Assembly (NCBI RefSeq): GCF_000005505.3
Contig: NC_016135.3
Coordinates: 28,110,758-28,174,757, forward strand
Origin: Brachypodium distachyon
Taxonomy: Eukaryota > Streptophyta > Magnoliopsida > Poales > Poaceae
Direction: 5' to 3'
DNA: 64,000 bases
Positions 10,545 to 21,233 of this stretch are shown here, piece by piece; within the stretch, counting starts at the first letter, position 1; the number at the start of each line of letters is the position of its first letter. Below the pieces are notes generated by a model. The model was not told the DNA's origin, searched no databases, and saw nothing but the letters and a program-made list of their open reading frames with translations. Made by a program: the position numbers and the translations under genes.

Positions 10545-13500
10545 AAGGCGCCCTCATCACTTTCTTCCGGGATAATGCTGACGTGTTCGCTTGGGAACCG
10601 TCGGATCTTCCCGAAGTCCCCAGGGAGATGATTGAGCATCGGCTCGCGGTGCGTCCGAACGCGCGCCCCGTCAAGTAGAAGATTCGGCGGCAAGCACAAG
10701 AGCGTAAAGATTTCATCAAGCAGGAGGTGGACAAGCTCAAGGCTGCCGGGGCAATCAGGGAAGTTCTGTACCCCACTTGGCTGGCTAACCCTGTAGTAGT
10801 ACCTAAAGCAGGGAATAAGCTTCTTATGTGTGTAGATTTTACTGATCTTAATCGCGCATGCCCCAAGGATCCCTTCCCTGTACCCCGTATCGATCAAATA
10901 GTTGATTCTACCACTGGTTGTGACTTGCTGAGTTTTCTGAATGCTTTCTCCGGCTACCATCAAATTAAGATGGCGGTCGAAGACGAGGAAAAAACAGCGT
11001 TCATCACCCCAGTTGGCTGCTATTGTTATACATGCATGCCTTTCGGGTTGAAGAACGCGGGCTCCACATTCCAGCGCGCCCTGCACGAATGTTTGGGACC
11101 CCAGCTAGGCCACAACGCGGAGGCCTACATGGACGACATCGTCATCAAATCAAAGCGCGGGGACTCGCTGATTGATGACCAGCGGGAGATGTTTGAGAAC
11201 CTCCGCAGGATCAAGCTCAAGCTGAATCCCGAGAAGTACACCTTCGGTGTCAACTCCGGGCAGCTTCTAGGTTTCTTAGTTTCACACAGGGGGATACAAG
11301 CCAACCCGAGCAAGATAGAGGCCATCGAGAAGATGGAGGCCCCCCGCAAGGTGAAGGATGTCCAGCGCCTCAACGGCTGCGTTGCCGCGCTGGGACGTTT
11401 CATCTCCAGGCTGGACGAACACGCCCTGCCTTTCTTCAAGGTGATGAAGAAGAAGGGTCCAGTTGACTGGACTCCCGAGGCCGAGGCGGCGTTTCAGGAA
11501 CTCAAACAGTACCTAAGATCGTCGTCCGTCCTCGTCGCCCCCAAGCCGGGCGAGCCGCTGCTGCTCTACCTAGCAGCGACTGACCAGTTGGTCAGCTCGG
11601 TGCTGGTTGCCGAGAGGGAGGAAGATGTCCCGGAGACTGAGGCTGCGGGGCAGGGGGCTGAGCGACCCCCGGCAACCGCCTCGGGCCCAGGGACCACCCC
11701 CGAGCCGGCAGCTTCTGCACCACGGAAGCGATTGGTGCAGCACCCGGTGTACTTTGTTAGCACGGTGCTGCGCGACGCACGAACAAGGTACCCGCAAGTA
11801 CAGAAGCTCCTTTTGGGGATTCTCCTTGCGTCCCGCAAGCTGCGCCACTACTTTCAGGCGCACCGAGTCACGGTGGTGTCGCGGTTCTGCCTTGAGCAGG
11901 CCCTCACCAACCGTGAAGCCACCGGGAGGGTGGCCGAGTGGAGGATGGAGTTGTCGGAGTTCGACCTCCACTTGGCCAACTCCAAAAGCATCAAGAGTAC
12001 AGCCTTGGCGGACTTCGTCGCAGAATGGACGTCAACAAGCGTGGAAGAGAATGAACCGGAGACCAGCCTGCCCGGCAAGTTGGACGAGGACCACTGGGTC
12101 CTCTACTTCGATGGCGCATTCAGTCTCCAAGGAGCAGGCGCCGGGGTCGTCATCGAGTCACCGACAGGGGACCAGTTGAGGTTCGCTGTTCAGCTCGATT
12201 TCCCGAACTCCACCAACAACACGGCGGAGTACGAGGGCTTCCACGCCGGGTTGCGGGCGGCGGTCGCCCTCGACATCAAGCGCCTAGTTGTTCGCGGGGA
12301 TTCCCAGCTCGTGATCAACCAGGTGAACAAGGACTACGACTGCCCGCAGATGGCACCGTACGTGGAGGAAGTTCGCAAGCTAGAACATATGTTCAAGAGT
12401 TTGCGTTCCGAGCACATCAAGCGGAAGGACAACTTTGCCGCTGACGAGCTGGCCAAGATGGCGGCAGAGCGCCGAAAGCCTCCGGTGGGGGTGTTCTGTC
12501 AAAAGCAAGCGGCTCCTTCAGTCGCCCCCGAGCCGGCTTCCGGGGACGCCCCTCCGGCAACCGAAGGAACCCCCGCAGCAGCAGGGGTCCATGCCGCTGA
12601 CATAGCGGCATGCGTTGGCAGGGAGACCCCTCCCTGGGCGGTGGAAATCGCCCGCTACTTGAAAGGGGAGGCACTCCCGGAAGATGACGTTGCCGCGGAG
12701 CGAGTAGCGCAGCAAGCCAAGATATACACTGTGGTGGATGGAAACCTCTACCGCAGGCGTGCGAACGGGGTCAAGCTCATCTGCGTGCCGCAAGACGAAG
12801 GGCGCGCAATGTTAGAGGAGATACATCGAGGCACATGTTCACACCATGTGGCCTCCCGGGCTTTAGCCGGCAAGGCGTTTCGGCACGGTTTCTACTGGCC
12901 CACGGCCCTGGCCGATGCGGAGTGGCTGGTGAAGACGTGCGAGGCGTGCCAGTTCCACTCGAAGAAGAGCAACCAACCGGCGCAGGCCCTACATGTCATC
13001 CCTTCCTCGTGGCCGTTCGCGGTCTGGGGACTCGACAACGTCGGCAAGCTACCGAGAGCGGTTGGCGGTTACGAATATTTGTTCGTGGCCATCGACAAGT
13101 TCTCCAACTGTGTAGAAGTGGAACCAGTGCGGAAGGTGACCGCCCAGGCGGCCATCAAGTTCTTCAAAAGCATTGTGTGCCGATTTGGTGTGCCTAACAG
13201 CGTTATCACCGACAACGGCACGCAGTTCACAAGCGCAGTGTTCCAGGCCTATTGCGAGGGCATGGGCACTAAGTTACACTTCACGTCCGTCGCTCATCCA
13301 AGGAGTAATGAGCAGGCGGAGCGAGCCAACGCAGAAGTGCTGCGGGGGCTCAAGATGAGAACCTTTGACAAGCTCAAAGGCCACGGGAAACACTGGGTCA
13401 AAGAACTCCAGCCCGTGCTGTGGTCGATCAGGACCACACCTAGTCGGGCAATGGGCGAAACTCCTTTCGCCCTTGTCTACGGGGCAGAAGCAGTGCTGCC

Positions 13501-13870
13501 CCTCGAGCTCAAGCACAGATCTCCCCGCGTACGCGCGTACGGCAACACCAGCCAACAGGAGCAAAGGGTCGATGATCTAAACTTCATCGAAGAACTTCGA
13601 TGCCAGGCTGCTGTGCGAGCCGCGCGCTACCAGCAGGGACTCCGTCGTTATCACGACAGGCGAGTCCGTCCCCGGGAGCTCGAGAACGGAGACCTTGTCT
13701 TGCGCCGGATACAAGGAACGAAGGCCGGGAACAAGTTGACTTTGAAATGGGAGGGGCCCTTCCGGGTAGTGCAGGTGACCAGGCCGGGGGCTGTCCGGCT
13801 GAAAACCGAAGACGGCTTGCCGGTGCCAAATAGTTGGAATATTGAGCACTTGCGCAAGTTCTACCCGTGA
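10545..13870 (+). CDS. pol: Ty3/gypsy (Tat lineage) pol: RT, two RNase H domains, integrase
   Basis: The open frame from 10727 gives 1047 residues. Reverse transcriptase has the active-site [10 protein letters not shown] (about residue 129) and [15 protein letters not shown] gypsy RNase H (about 255-430) is followed by a second RNase H of the archaeal type, starting [17 protein letters not shown] with the motif NNTAEYEG, which is diagnostic of the Tat clade. Integrase has an HHCC finger (around [12 protein letters not shown]) and a DDE core ([25 protein letters not shown]). The protein ends at LRKFYP with no chromodomain. The same frame extends upstream to about 10545 ([11 protein letters not shown]), interrupted by one TAG at 10676-10678. 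There is no gag or protease upstream. The copy is therefore non-autonomous at best, although its catalytic residues look intact. Confidence 0.93.
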
Positions 13871-14725
13871 AGCGGCGGAGCCCGACCCTTAGGTGATGCC
13901 GCCGATGCATACCTCTCAAACTAGTGTAGCCGGGCAGCCCCCGTGTGTAAACCACTAGTTATTGTGAATAAAGATAAGTGTGTTTCCTCCTGAGCTTTAA
14001 AGTTGCCTTGCTTATTTGTGTGTTCCCTCCTTCTTCTGTCTCCCGCTTTTGGTGCATGGAAGTGTCTTTCCAAACTTGGTTGTGAGCAGGGGGCTGCTGG
14101 AGCCTCGAAAACATAAACTCGTTGCCGGATCGTTCCGGCACGGGACATGCAGTTGGCGGGCTTCCGGCAACGTGCATCACGGGACGTGCAGTTGCCAGGC
14201 TCCCCGCAACGTGCACCGCGCAGTCGCTGCGCCTGGGAAATGAAATGCTCACATCCAAGTTTGGCATCGACCCTTCTGTGCCCGGGGGCTGGGAGGCAGG
14301 AGGTTACTCGTGTTGCTTTGTGTATTTTCGTGAATTTCGAAAAAAAATTGCAGCACCTCGGGCCTGGTAAGAATCTAACCTACAGGAAAAGATGGAATCT
14401 TATGCACTGTAATACCCGTGGGCTGCCCATGGGTCGCAGCATGTAGCGGTGCCTTGTGGTGTGGGACAACCGCAACACAGGGGACTCACCGCACTCCGAG
14501 GCTCCTGACTCGGGAGGGCGCCGCCACGTGTGCCACAGCAGCTTGACATGCGGGGTGGCGGAGACTACACCACATTTCAAGGGAGGGATGCCACGGGTGC
14601 CGCACTGATCCGTCGCGCGCGGTGGCAAGCCCCTCCCCCGTGCCTATAAAACGCGCGCCCCAGCCATGGAACGGCTCAGAGCGAAGCCGAGAGAGGGGCT
14701 GTTAGGGCGGGCGGTGCCGTGAAGG
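13871..14725. other. Non-coding 3' spacer of the Tat element
   Basis: This is spacer between the pol stop and the tandem repeats. It contains repeated 'cgggac(a/g)tgcagttg(g/c)c' phrases (14141 and 14181), and TATAAAACGCGCG (14645) which could be a promoter-like site. I see no credible coding sequence. Confidence 0.4.
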
Positions 14726-14729
14726 CGCA

Positions 14730-15130
14730 ATGGTGATGCATACCATCAGCGCTTAGCGCCGACAAGTGCACTGCCATCGCGCCCTTGCCGCATCACCCCA
14801 TCGAGCCCACCCCGAGGGGCGTCGCAGGGACACCTGGTGGTGCATGCCATCAGCGTTCTGCGCCGACGAGTGCGCTGCCACCGTGCCCCTGCTGCGCCTC
14901 CTCAAGCGGGTGGCTCCTGGGCGAGGGCTGTTGCGGAGGCACTGTGGTGGTGCATCCCATCAGCGTCCGGCGCCGACGGGGTGCACTGCCGCAGTGCCCT
15001 TGCCGCATCCCTCCATAAGACACCTCCGCAAGGAGTAGGGGCTGCTGCGGATACACTATGGTGGTGCATGCCATCCGCGCCTTGCGCCGACGGGTGCACC
15101 ATCATAGTGTCCCGGCCGCATTCTCCTTGA
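14730..15130. repeat. Tandem repeat block between pol and antisense ORF (four units)
   Basis: Units of about 105-115 bp each begin near GGTG(G/A)TGCAT(G/A)CCATCAGCG (14732, 14839, 14947, 15060), followed by 'cgccgac(g/a)(g)gtgc(a/g)ct' and 'cccttgccgcat'. Blocks of this kind between pol and the 3' LTR are known from Tat/Ogre-type elements. The reading frames seen across it on both strands are by-products of the repeat and its GC content. Confidence 0.8.
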
Positions 15131-16248
15131 GAGAGCCTCATTTTTCAGGCGCGGGTCGTTGCGAGGACATTGTTATGGCGCTGGTGCCGGCGCCCGCCGC
15201 CCGTTCCGGCCCATCACCGCTTCCCTGCCACGGCCCTCGAGCAGCTTTGCTCCCGGGCAGCGAGGCCTGCAGCGGGAACATCGTGGCGTCCTTGCCGCCC
15301 GCTTTCGGTAGTGGTGGCGAGGAAGCCACGATGTCCCTGCTGCACCCCTTGGGATAAGCTTCCTAGAAAAACCAGGTCTCCCCGGATGCGGGGGCTGTCA
15401 CCGAGAGGCTATAACTTCCTCGCCACCCGCGCCTGCCGCTCCAGGTGAGGTGCAGCAGGTGGCGAGGACGTTATAGCTGTCTTGCGGTAGCTCCCGGGGC
15501 GGAGTCCTCTTAGGCCAGGGTTTCCTCCCTGAAGGCAAGGGTTGCTGCATGAGCGCGGGGTTAGCATCGTCGTTGGCACTCGCCGCCGGCGGCGATCCTG
15601 CCTCGACGTTCCTGCCGCATCCCTCAAAGCAGATTTCCTTGAACAGGTGCCCGCGGATGGGTTCCTACTAAGGCAGTGCTCCGAGTGCACTTTTCCGGCA
15701 AGCGTCCCGAGGCATCGGACTAGACGAAAAAGCTAACTGCTTGAACATGAACGTTGAACTCTTCAAGAACCGAGTTCACCTGAACGCAGCTTTGCCAAGG
15801 GTGACCCCGGAACCTGCGCATGGCCGGAGTGTTAGGAGGACGCTTGCGGGGGGAGTGTGCTCCCCGTGTGGCTCCCGGGTCCGTCTCAGGAGGGCATGGC
15901 TTGGAATAGTTACCCCGCAAGTGGAGTGGCTCGCCGTTACCGCTTGACCCCAGGTCGGCAAAGCGGGTCCGTCCCGGGTCCTTGGTCTAGTCAAGGGTGA
16001 GGCGTGCGAGTCCCCGGTATCACAAGGCACAACACCCAAAGGCTACGGGGGCCGCCCCGCGAGGCAGCCCCGGGAACAAGGAACCAAAATTAAGCAAATT
16101 AAAGAGCTAGATTAACTGAGTACTGAATGATTACATGGGCTAATCGGAAAATAATTGTTCAAACGGTGCTAAGCGCCGCACTTGCTGGGAAGAACAAACA
16201 AAAGAAGATACATCGAAAAGCAGCAAGGACGGCCGGGGGCTGCGGCAA
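15131..16248. other. GC-rich spacer between tandem repeats and antisense ORF
   Basis: This is GC-rich internal sequence of the gypsy element. I recognise no protein on either strand. The open frames here lack homology that I know and have no coherent start or splice context. Confidence 0.4.
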
Positions 16249-19200
16249 CTAGTTGCCGGCGTCTTCGGCCGGAGGGTCGGCGGATGGCTCGGGCTCCGGC
16301 TTCATCTGCATCCGCTCGACCACCTCGTCGACGAACTTGCGCACTGCTTGGGTGTGCGTGGGCTCGTCCTCGCTGTCTGACCAAGCGTCCAGCAGGGACT
16401 CGAAGGGAAACTCCGGGTCTCAGAGATGAATCCTCGGGAGGATTGTCCCGGCAACCTCCCGGGCACAATTGGCGACCTCGTTGGTGCTGTACTGGGCGAT
16501 CCAGACGTCGAGCGCCCCAAGCTTCCCCACCAAGTCGGAGAAGAAGGGGATCAAAGTGGAGACGTCCGTGCCGTCCACCGCTGCGGCCTGCAACTCAAAC
16601 TTGGGCAGCAGATCGCGCAGCGCCTAGGCGATCTTCAACAGCTTCTCGGTTTCTATTTGCCACTGCCCGATCAGCGTGCCGTGATGGAGTCAAGCATTGT
16701 GCGCGGCCTTTTTGGCCTTGCGGACGTTGTCTTCCAGCGCCGCAAGCTCCGCGGTCTTCACCGTGATCTCGTTGTCGGCCTTAGCGAGCTCCTCCCGGAC
16801 GGCGGCCAGTTCGGTCTCAAGCCTAGCCGCTCTGTCCTTGGCGGAGCCAAGTTGGAGCTCGTGCCAGGCCATTGCTCCCACCGCGTCCTCGGTGGCCTTG
16901 ACTTGCACCTCCAGCATGACGCGAAGGCCCTGAATCTCGCCGCGGTAGTTGGTGATCAGGTCACTCTTCTCGTCCAGCCGGGCCTGGGCCGTCGCAAGCA
17001 CCCCGGCATGCTCCTTCCCGGTCGCGTCGAGGGTTGCCGCCATCGACTCCAGCTCCCCCTGAAGCTTCGCGCGTTGGGCCTCCAGCTACCGGTGGAGCTT
17101 GGCCTCCGGGACCACCGGCTCCTCGGTGTCCTCCAAGGTTTGCCGGGCGAGGCGTGCCTCCTCCCTGACGAGGCGCATCTCCTCGCGCAGCCAGGAGAGC
17201 TCTTGCCGCTCCTTCTCCACGGCTTCCCGCACCTCGCCAAGTTGGTTCTTGGCGACGGCGTGGTGCTCCCTCACCTCGTTGAAAGAGGTGACGAAGGCTT
17301 GTTGTTGGTCCCTGACGGCGTCCAGGAACCGGTGCCCCCGCTCAAAGATGCTCGGATCCCAGGTGATAGGATTCCAAGCGAGCCCGGCGAGGGTGCCGAG
17401 GTCGGTATTGGGGAGAGCAGCCGGTGACGACGAAGCCCCCGCTGCCGATGTAGGGCTGTGCGGGGGGTCGCCCACTTGCTCCAGGGGATCCGGCTGTCCT
17501 TCCCCGGCAGCTTCCCCTGCACCTGCGCCCGGGGACCCCGGGGCTGGGGAAGCTTCCCTGCTCCCGGCAGGAGTTGTCTCCTGCTGGGCGGTAGATGAGT
17601 CCGCGGCTGCGGGCACATCGCCAAGCGCCGTCCCAGTGGCGGCAGCGACCACCATTGCCGCTGTCGCTGGCGCGGCGGGGCTTGACATGAGAGCTGGTTC
17701 CGGCTCCTCCACCACCCCCGTGATCTCGACGACAGGGTCAAGATCAACCACGGTAGCGCCTGTTCCAAGTGCGGGCGCGCTCGTGCCTACATCGATAAGA
17801 AGTATGAGGATCGGCGAGTGATAGAGCTATCAAAAGCGGACAAGGGTGACCGGGGTGGTTACCTTGAGCGGCAGACGGACTTGCAGGCGGGGGGGCTCCC
17901 CCGCCTCCCCTGCACCGGCGGGAGCCTCTGAAAGGCTTACCGCGGGCGAGCTGACACTTACTGAAAAAGAAGGTACGTTCATATGATTAACTAACAACTA
18001 AAAATGCAGCTAAGGAGAAGCAAAGAAGCCGTACCAGTTGCCGGCCCCGCCTCTGTAGGGGCTGGGTCGTCGTCGGGCGCAATGACGGCGCCGCTAACCC
18101 CTGTGACGGTCAGGTCAGCGGCACCGCCGGCGTCCGTGCGCGCCCTCTTGCTCGGTGTGGCGGGCGGGGAGTCACTCCTCCCCCTTTTGCTGGCACCCGC
18201 CGGCGAATTGAACTTCGGTGGGTTGCGCCGGAGCGCGAAGCCCAGACCCCCCGAGCGGGCAGCGCCGTAGGCACCCGCGGGGTCGCCGTGACCCGGAGTG
18301 TCACGGGTGTCAACGGTGATGCCGCCACGGTGTCAGGGGCCGACCCTGGGGAGGCCGCCAGCGCATCCCCGGCAGCTGTTGCTGTTGGAGCCATCTCCAG
18401 GTCAAGAATGGTCTCCGGTGGGGCATCGGCAGCCGCCGCCCCGGTGCTGGCGGCCGGCGCTGGGGCGGAAGCCGCCGTCGAAGCTCCGGCGACCCCTGCG
18501 GCCGCGGATGCTGCCGCGGTACCGACGAGCACCCCTGGAGTGGCCGCCGCCACGAGGATGGTGGCCGCTCCTGGGGCGGATGTCGCCGTCGAGGAGACAG
18601 CTGCAGCCGTCGCAAACGCCCTTGATCTCCGCACGATCAGGGGCGCGCTGTTGCTGTCCTCGTCGTCGTCGTCCACGGGGACGACTTCTGGGGACGCTGC
18701 CGCCTGGACCGCCTCGTCATCCAGCGACTGGAGGGAGGGCCGGCTGGGCTCGAATCCACCCCCGCTCTCCTCGAGCACCGGTTCTCGCGGGGTGCTGGCA
18801 GGGGAGCGCGCGGGGCCCGAGTGGGGGTGTCGTCCATCAACCCCAACTCGTTGCAGGGCGGGAAGGCACCGACGATGTCGCTGTGCGCCACAATGCCGGC
18901 GTGAAGGGAGGAGACCCCTGGCGGGAACTTTGTTGATTGGAAGGTCTCGCCGAAGATTCCCCTCACCCACGTCCTGAGGGTCTCCAAGTCCACGCCGTCC
19001 AGCTGGAGCCGTGTCCTGTCCCCGGGGCCCGTATACATCCACGCGGGCCGGGAACGCAGTTGAAGCGGTGCTATACGCCGGTGGATGATGGTGCGCGCCA
19101 CGTCCACGTCAGTGAGCCCTACTAGCCGCAGCACCTTAATCTTCTCCATGATGGGGAGGAGATCGGCATCACGGTGGTACCTGTCTTGCCAGCCGTTTTG

Positions 19201-19845
19201 GGGTTGCGGCAGCTCCGTGGGCGAGAGGATGAACTCCTGTGGGTCTTCCACTCGGACCCAGCACCAATCGCCCCGCCACTCCTTTTCAATCTTCTTCCCC
19301 GACCGGACGATGAACTCAGACTTCATCTGGTCGCGAGCGCGGAACACCACCCCCGACGAAATCGCCTTCGCATTGTCAATGTGGGGGTAGAAGTAGTAGT
19401 GGAAGAGCCCCACCGACGGCATCACCCCAACGAACGCTTCGTAGAGGAACAGGAAGGTGGCGAGGAGGAACAGCGACGTGGGGTGAAGCTGCGCCACCCA
19501 CAGCTGGTAGGACTCCATCAGTGCGTGGAGGAATAGCGAGAATGGCGGGACCAGACCGGTGAGGAGGAAGCGCGCGAACACCCGGAAGTCGTTGTCCTGG
19601 TGCTCGACGCCCGCCGGGAAGATCAGCGTCTCCCCGTGCTCGTTGAAATTGGAGGCGACGACATGCCGGACCTTGTCCAGCGCCTCGCCGTTGTAACCTG
19701 GGCGGTAGAAGGCGAGCGTGGCCTGCATCTCCCGCTTCTTCAGGTCTTTGGCGGCGGCTGCCTTGGATGCCGCCTCGCTCTTGCTGGCCGCGGCTTTTTT
19801 CGAGACCTGCGCCTCCTTCCCCTTTCTGATGGTGGGGGGCGCCAT
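16249..19845 (-). pseudogene. Antisense accessory ORF of the Tat element (Transposase_28 + coiled coil), decayed
   Basis: It starts MAPPTIRKGKEAQVSKKAA on the minus strand, opposite to pol. An N-terminal helical domain of the Transposase_28 type (FARFLLTGLVPPFSLFLHAL, about residues 90-330) is followed by a long A/T/P-rich linker and a coiled-coil C-terminus (ELAAVREELAKADNEITVKT region) that ends PADPPAEDAGN-like at 16252. Antisense ORFs between pol and the 3' LTR are known in Tat elements such as Grande and RIRE2. Lesions are a frame change near 18790 and in-frame stops at 17086-17088 (TAG), 16690-16692 (TGA), 16624-16626 (TAG) and 16420-16422 (TGA). Coding continues in frame after each stop. 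Splicing inside the linker (about 17750-18110) is likely but not resolved. Its role is unknown. Confidence 0.75.
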
Positions 19846-20242
19846 GGGAAACGAAGACGAAAGCTAGCAGGAGCGCTGGGGTGCACGATGCAAAAGAGGA
19901 TGAAGACGAAGGCTGTGGGGGGCAGAGTGTCTTTCCCCTTTTGGCAACAGTAAGAGCTTTATAATATCCGGCCGTTTGGTAACAGCCAGTTCCGTACCCT
20001 ACGGGTACGCGGGGATAACTCCTAATCATTAGGAGTAATGCACGGAGTGGCCTTAACTTCCTTGTTTAAGGGGGGAGTTACGGCGGAAATCACGCGCCCA
20101 CTACTCCGTCTGTAACGGCGTAGTACACGGGGCAGCGAAGGGGCGCGGGCCCGAGGCAAATCAGGGCCCACGCATCGGTTGAGGGCGTAGCCCGGCAACC
20201 AACCTGGGGAACACTCATCCGGGAACAAGTGATGCCCGCCCA
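19846..20242. other. Non-coding segment between antisense ORF start and 3' LTR
   Basis: On the minus strand this would be the promoter and leader of the antisense ORF. On the plus strand it is the element's last internal segment before the polypurine tract. No coding sequence is seen. Confidence 0.4.
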
Positions 20243-20256
20243 CGCCCGGGGGCTAC
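20243..20256 (+). other. Polypurine tract-like site before the 3' LTR
   Basis: The sequence CCGGGGGCTAC immediately precedes the LTR start TGTCGCACC. 'GGGGGCTA' directly before 'CTGTCG' or 'TGTC' is a common second-strand priming site in grass gypsy elements. It fixes the orientation (plus) and the LTR boundary. Confidence 0.6.
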
Positions 20257-21233
20257 TGTCGCACCAGTGGCACCCGGGGTACCACCGCTGCGCGACGCGT
20301 GGGCCCCGTCTCCGAGTTCCCGGGAGGGTTCCGTCTCGGGCAGCAGCCACGAGCAGCCTGGCAAGCTACCAGCCCGGAAGGGCTAGCGGGGCTTCCGGGA
20401 ATATTCCCGCCTGGACACCTCCCAGGAAGCCACTTCCCGGGAGGGGGGTTCCCGGGTGCGTTGGGCCTGGGTGCTTCCCGGGGAGCGACTTGCCGGGAGG
20501 AAGAGTTCCCGGGCGCAAGCTCCCGCCTCAAGGGTGGGGCCCAGCGAGCAGAGCAATAGCACCACGCGAACGCGTGGTGGGCGTCGGGTGCGCGGCCTCA
20601 CCAGGGCGAGGAGTGAGGCGCACAGTTAATTAAATCAGCCGACAGGAGGAGCGTTACCCGTCCAAATCAGGTGAACAGTGGTTGTCCAATCCTACCCTAG
20701 GGTTTTAGACCCCTAGCGGCGGAGGTGGTGCCCATGCGTGCCACCAGCTCACCGAGAGGGAGTTGCATGCCTCCCCGTTCAACACTTGTAATGCATGCAC
20801 CGTGGCACCTGTGGTATCCCCTTGGTTATAAAAGGAGGACCCCCGCCAACGGTCAAAGGGTTCGACGATCACACGGTTTGACAGACTCACAGTTCGCCAC
20901 TAGCAGTATCCAAAAGTAGCAAGTAGCATTTAGCAAGAAAGGAGAGAGTGCCCGGGGACCCTCCCCCGGCAAGGTGTAAACATTTGATCCGTAATCAATA
21001 CTAGTTCAGACAGGCAGGACGTAGGGTTTTACACCTCCGGGTGGCCCGAACCTGGGTAAAAAACGTGCCCGCATGCGTTCTTAGTTTGTGTGCACCCCGG
21101 GTACATCACTTCGCCGCTCGCGAAGGACCATCAGCCATGCCAGCGATCGCCAGAGCGATCCCCGACGCCCCTGCCGAACCTAAAAGGGGGCCGTGACCGC
21201 ACGCCCCCGGTGTCAGAGCCCCGTGCGATGACA
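20257..21233 (+). mobile_element. 3' LTR of the Tat-type gypsy element (977 bp)
   Basis: It starts TGTCGCACC after the polypurine tract and ends CGTGCGATGACA, giving TG...CA termini. A TATA box (TATAAAA) is at 20827-20833. The next bases, ATCGT, and the CACTA transposase frame that resumes directly at 21234 fix the right edge. Positions 20257-21021 match the reverse-oriented LTR at 1-772. The upstream partner LTR in plus orientation is not in the window, so the target duplication cannot be checked. Confidence 0.85.

Noticed and set aside
16426..17427. 333-residue plus-strand frame
   Set aside because: It is the exact antisense of the coiled-coil part of the minus-strand accessory ORF. Its Leu/Gly-rich composition is what a reversed E/A/L-rich coiled coil yields.
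18288..18977. 229-residue plus-strand A/T/S-rich frame
   Set aside because: Shadow of the A/T/P-rich linker of the minus-strand accessory ORF.
1..21233. The two LTRs at 1-772 and 20257-21233 as the pair of one intact element
   Set aside because: They are in opposite orientation, and the sequence after 772 is not element-internal, so they belong to different insertions.
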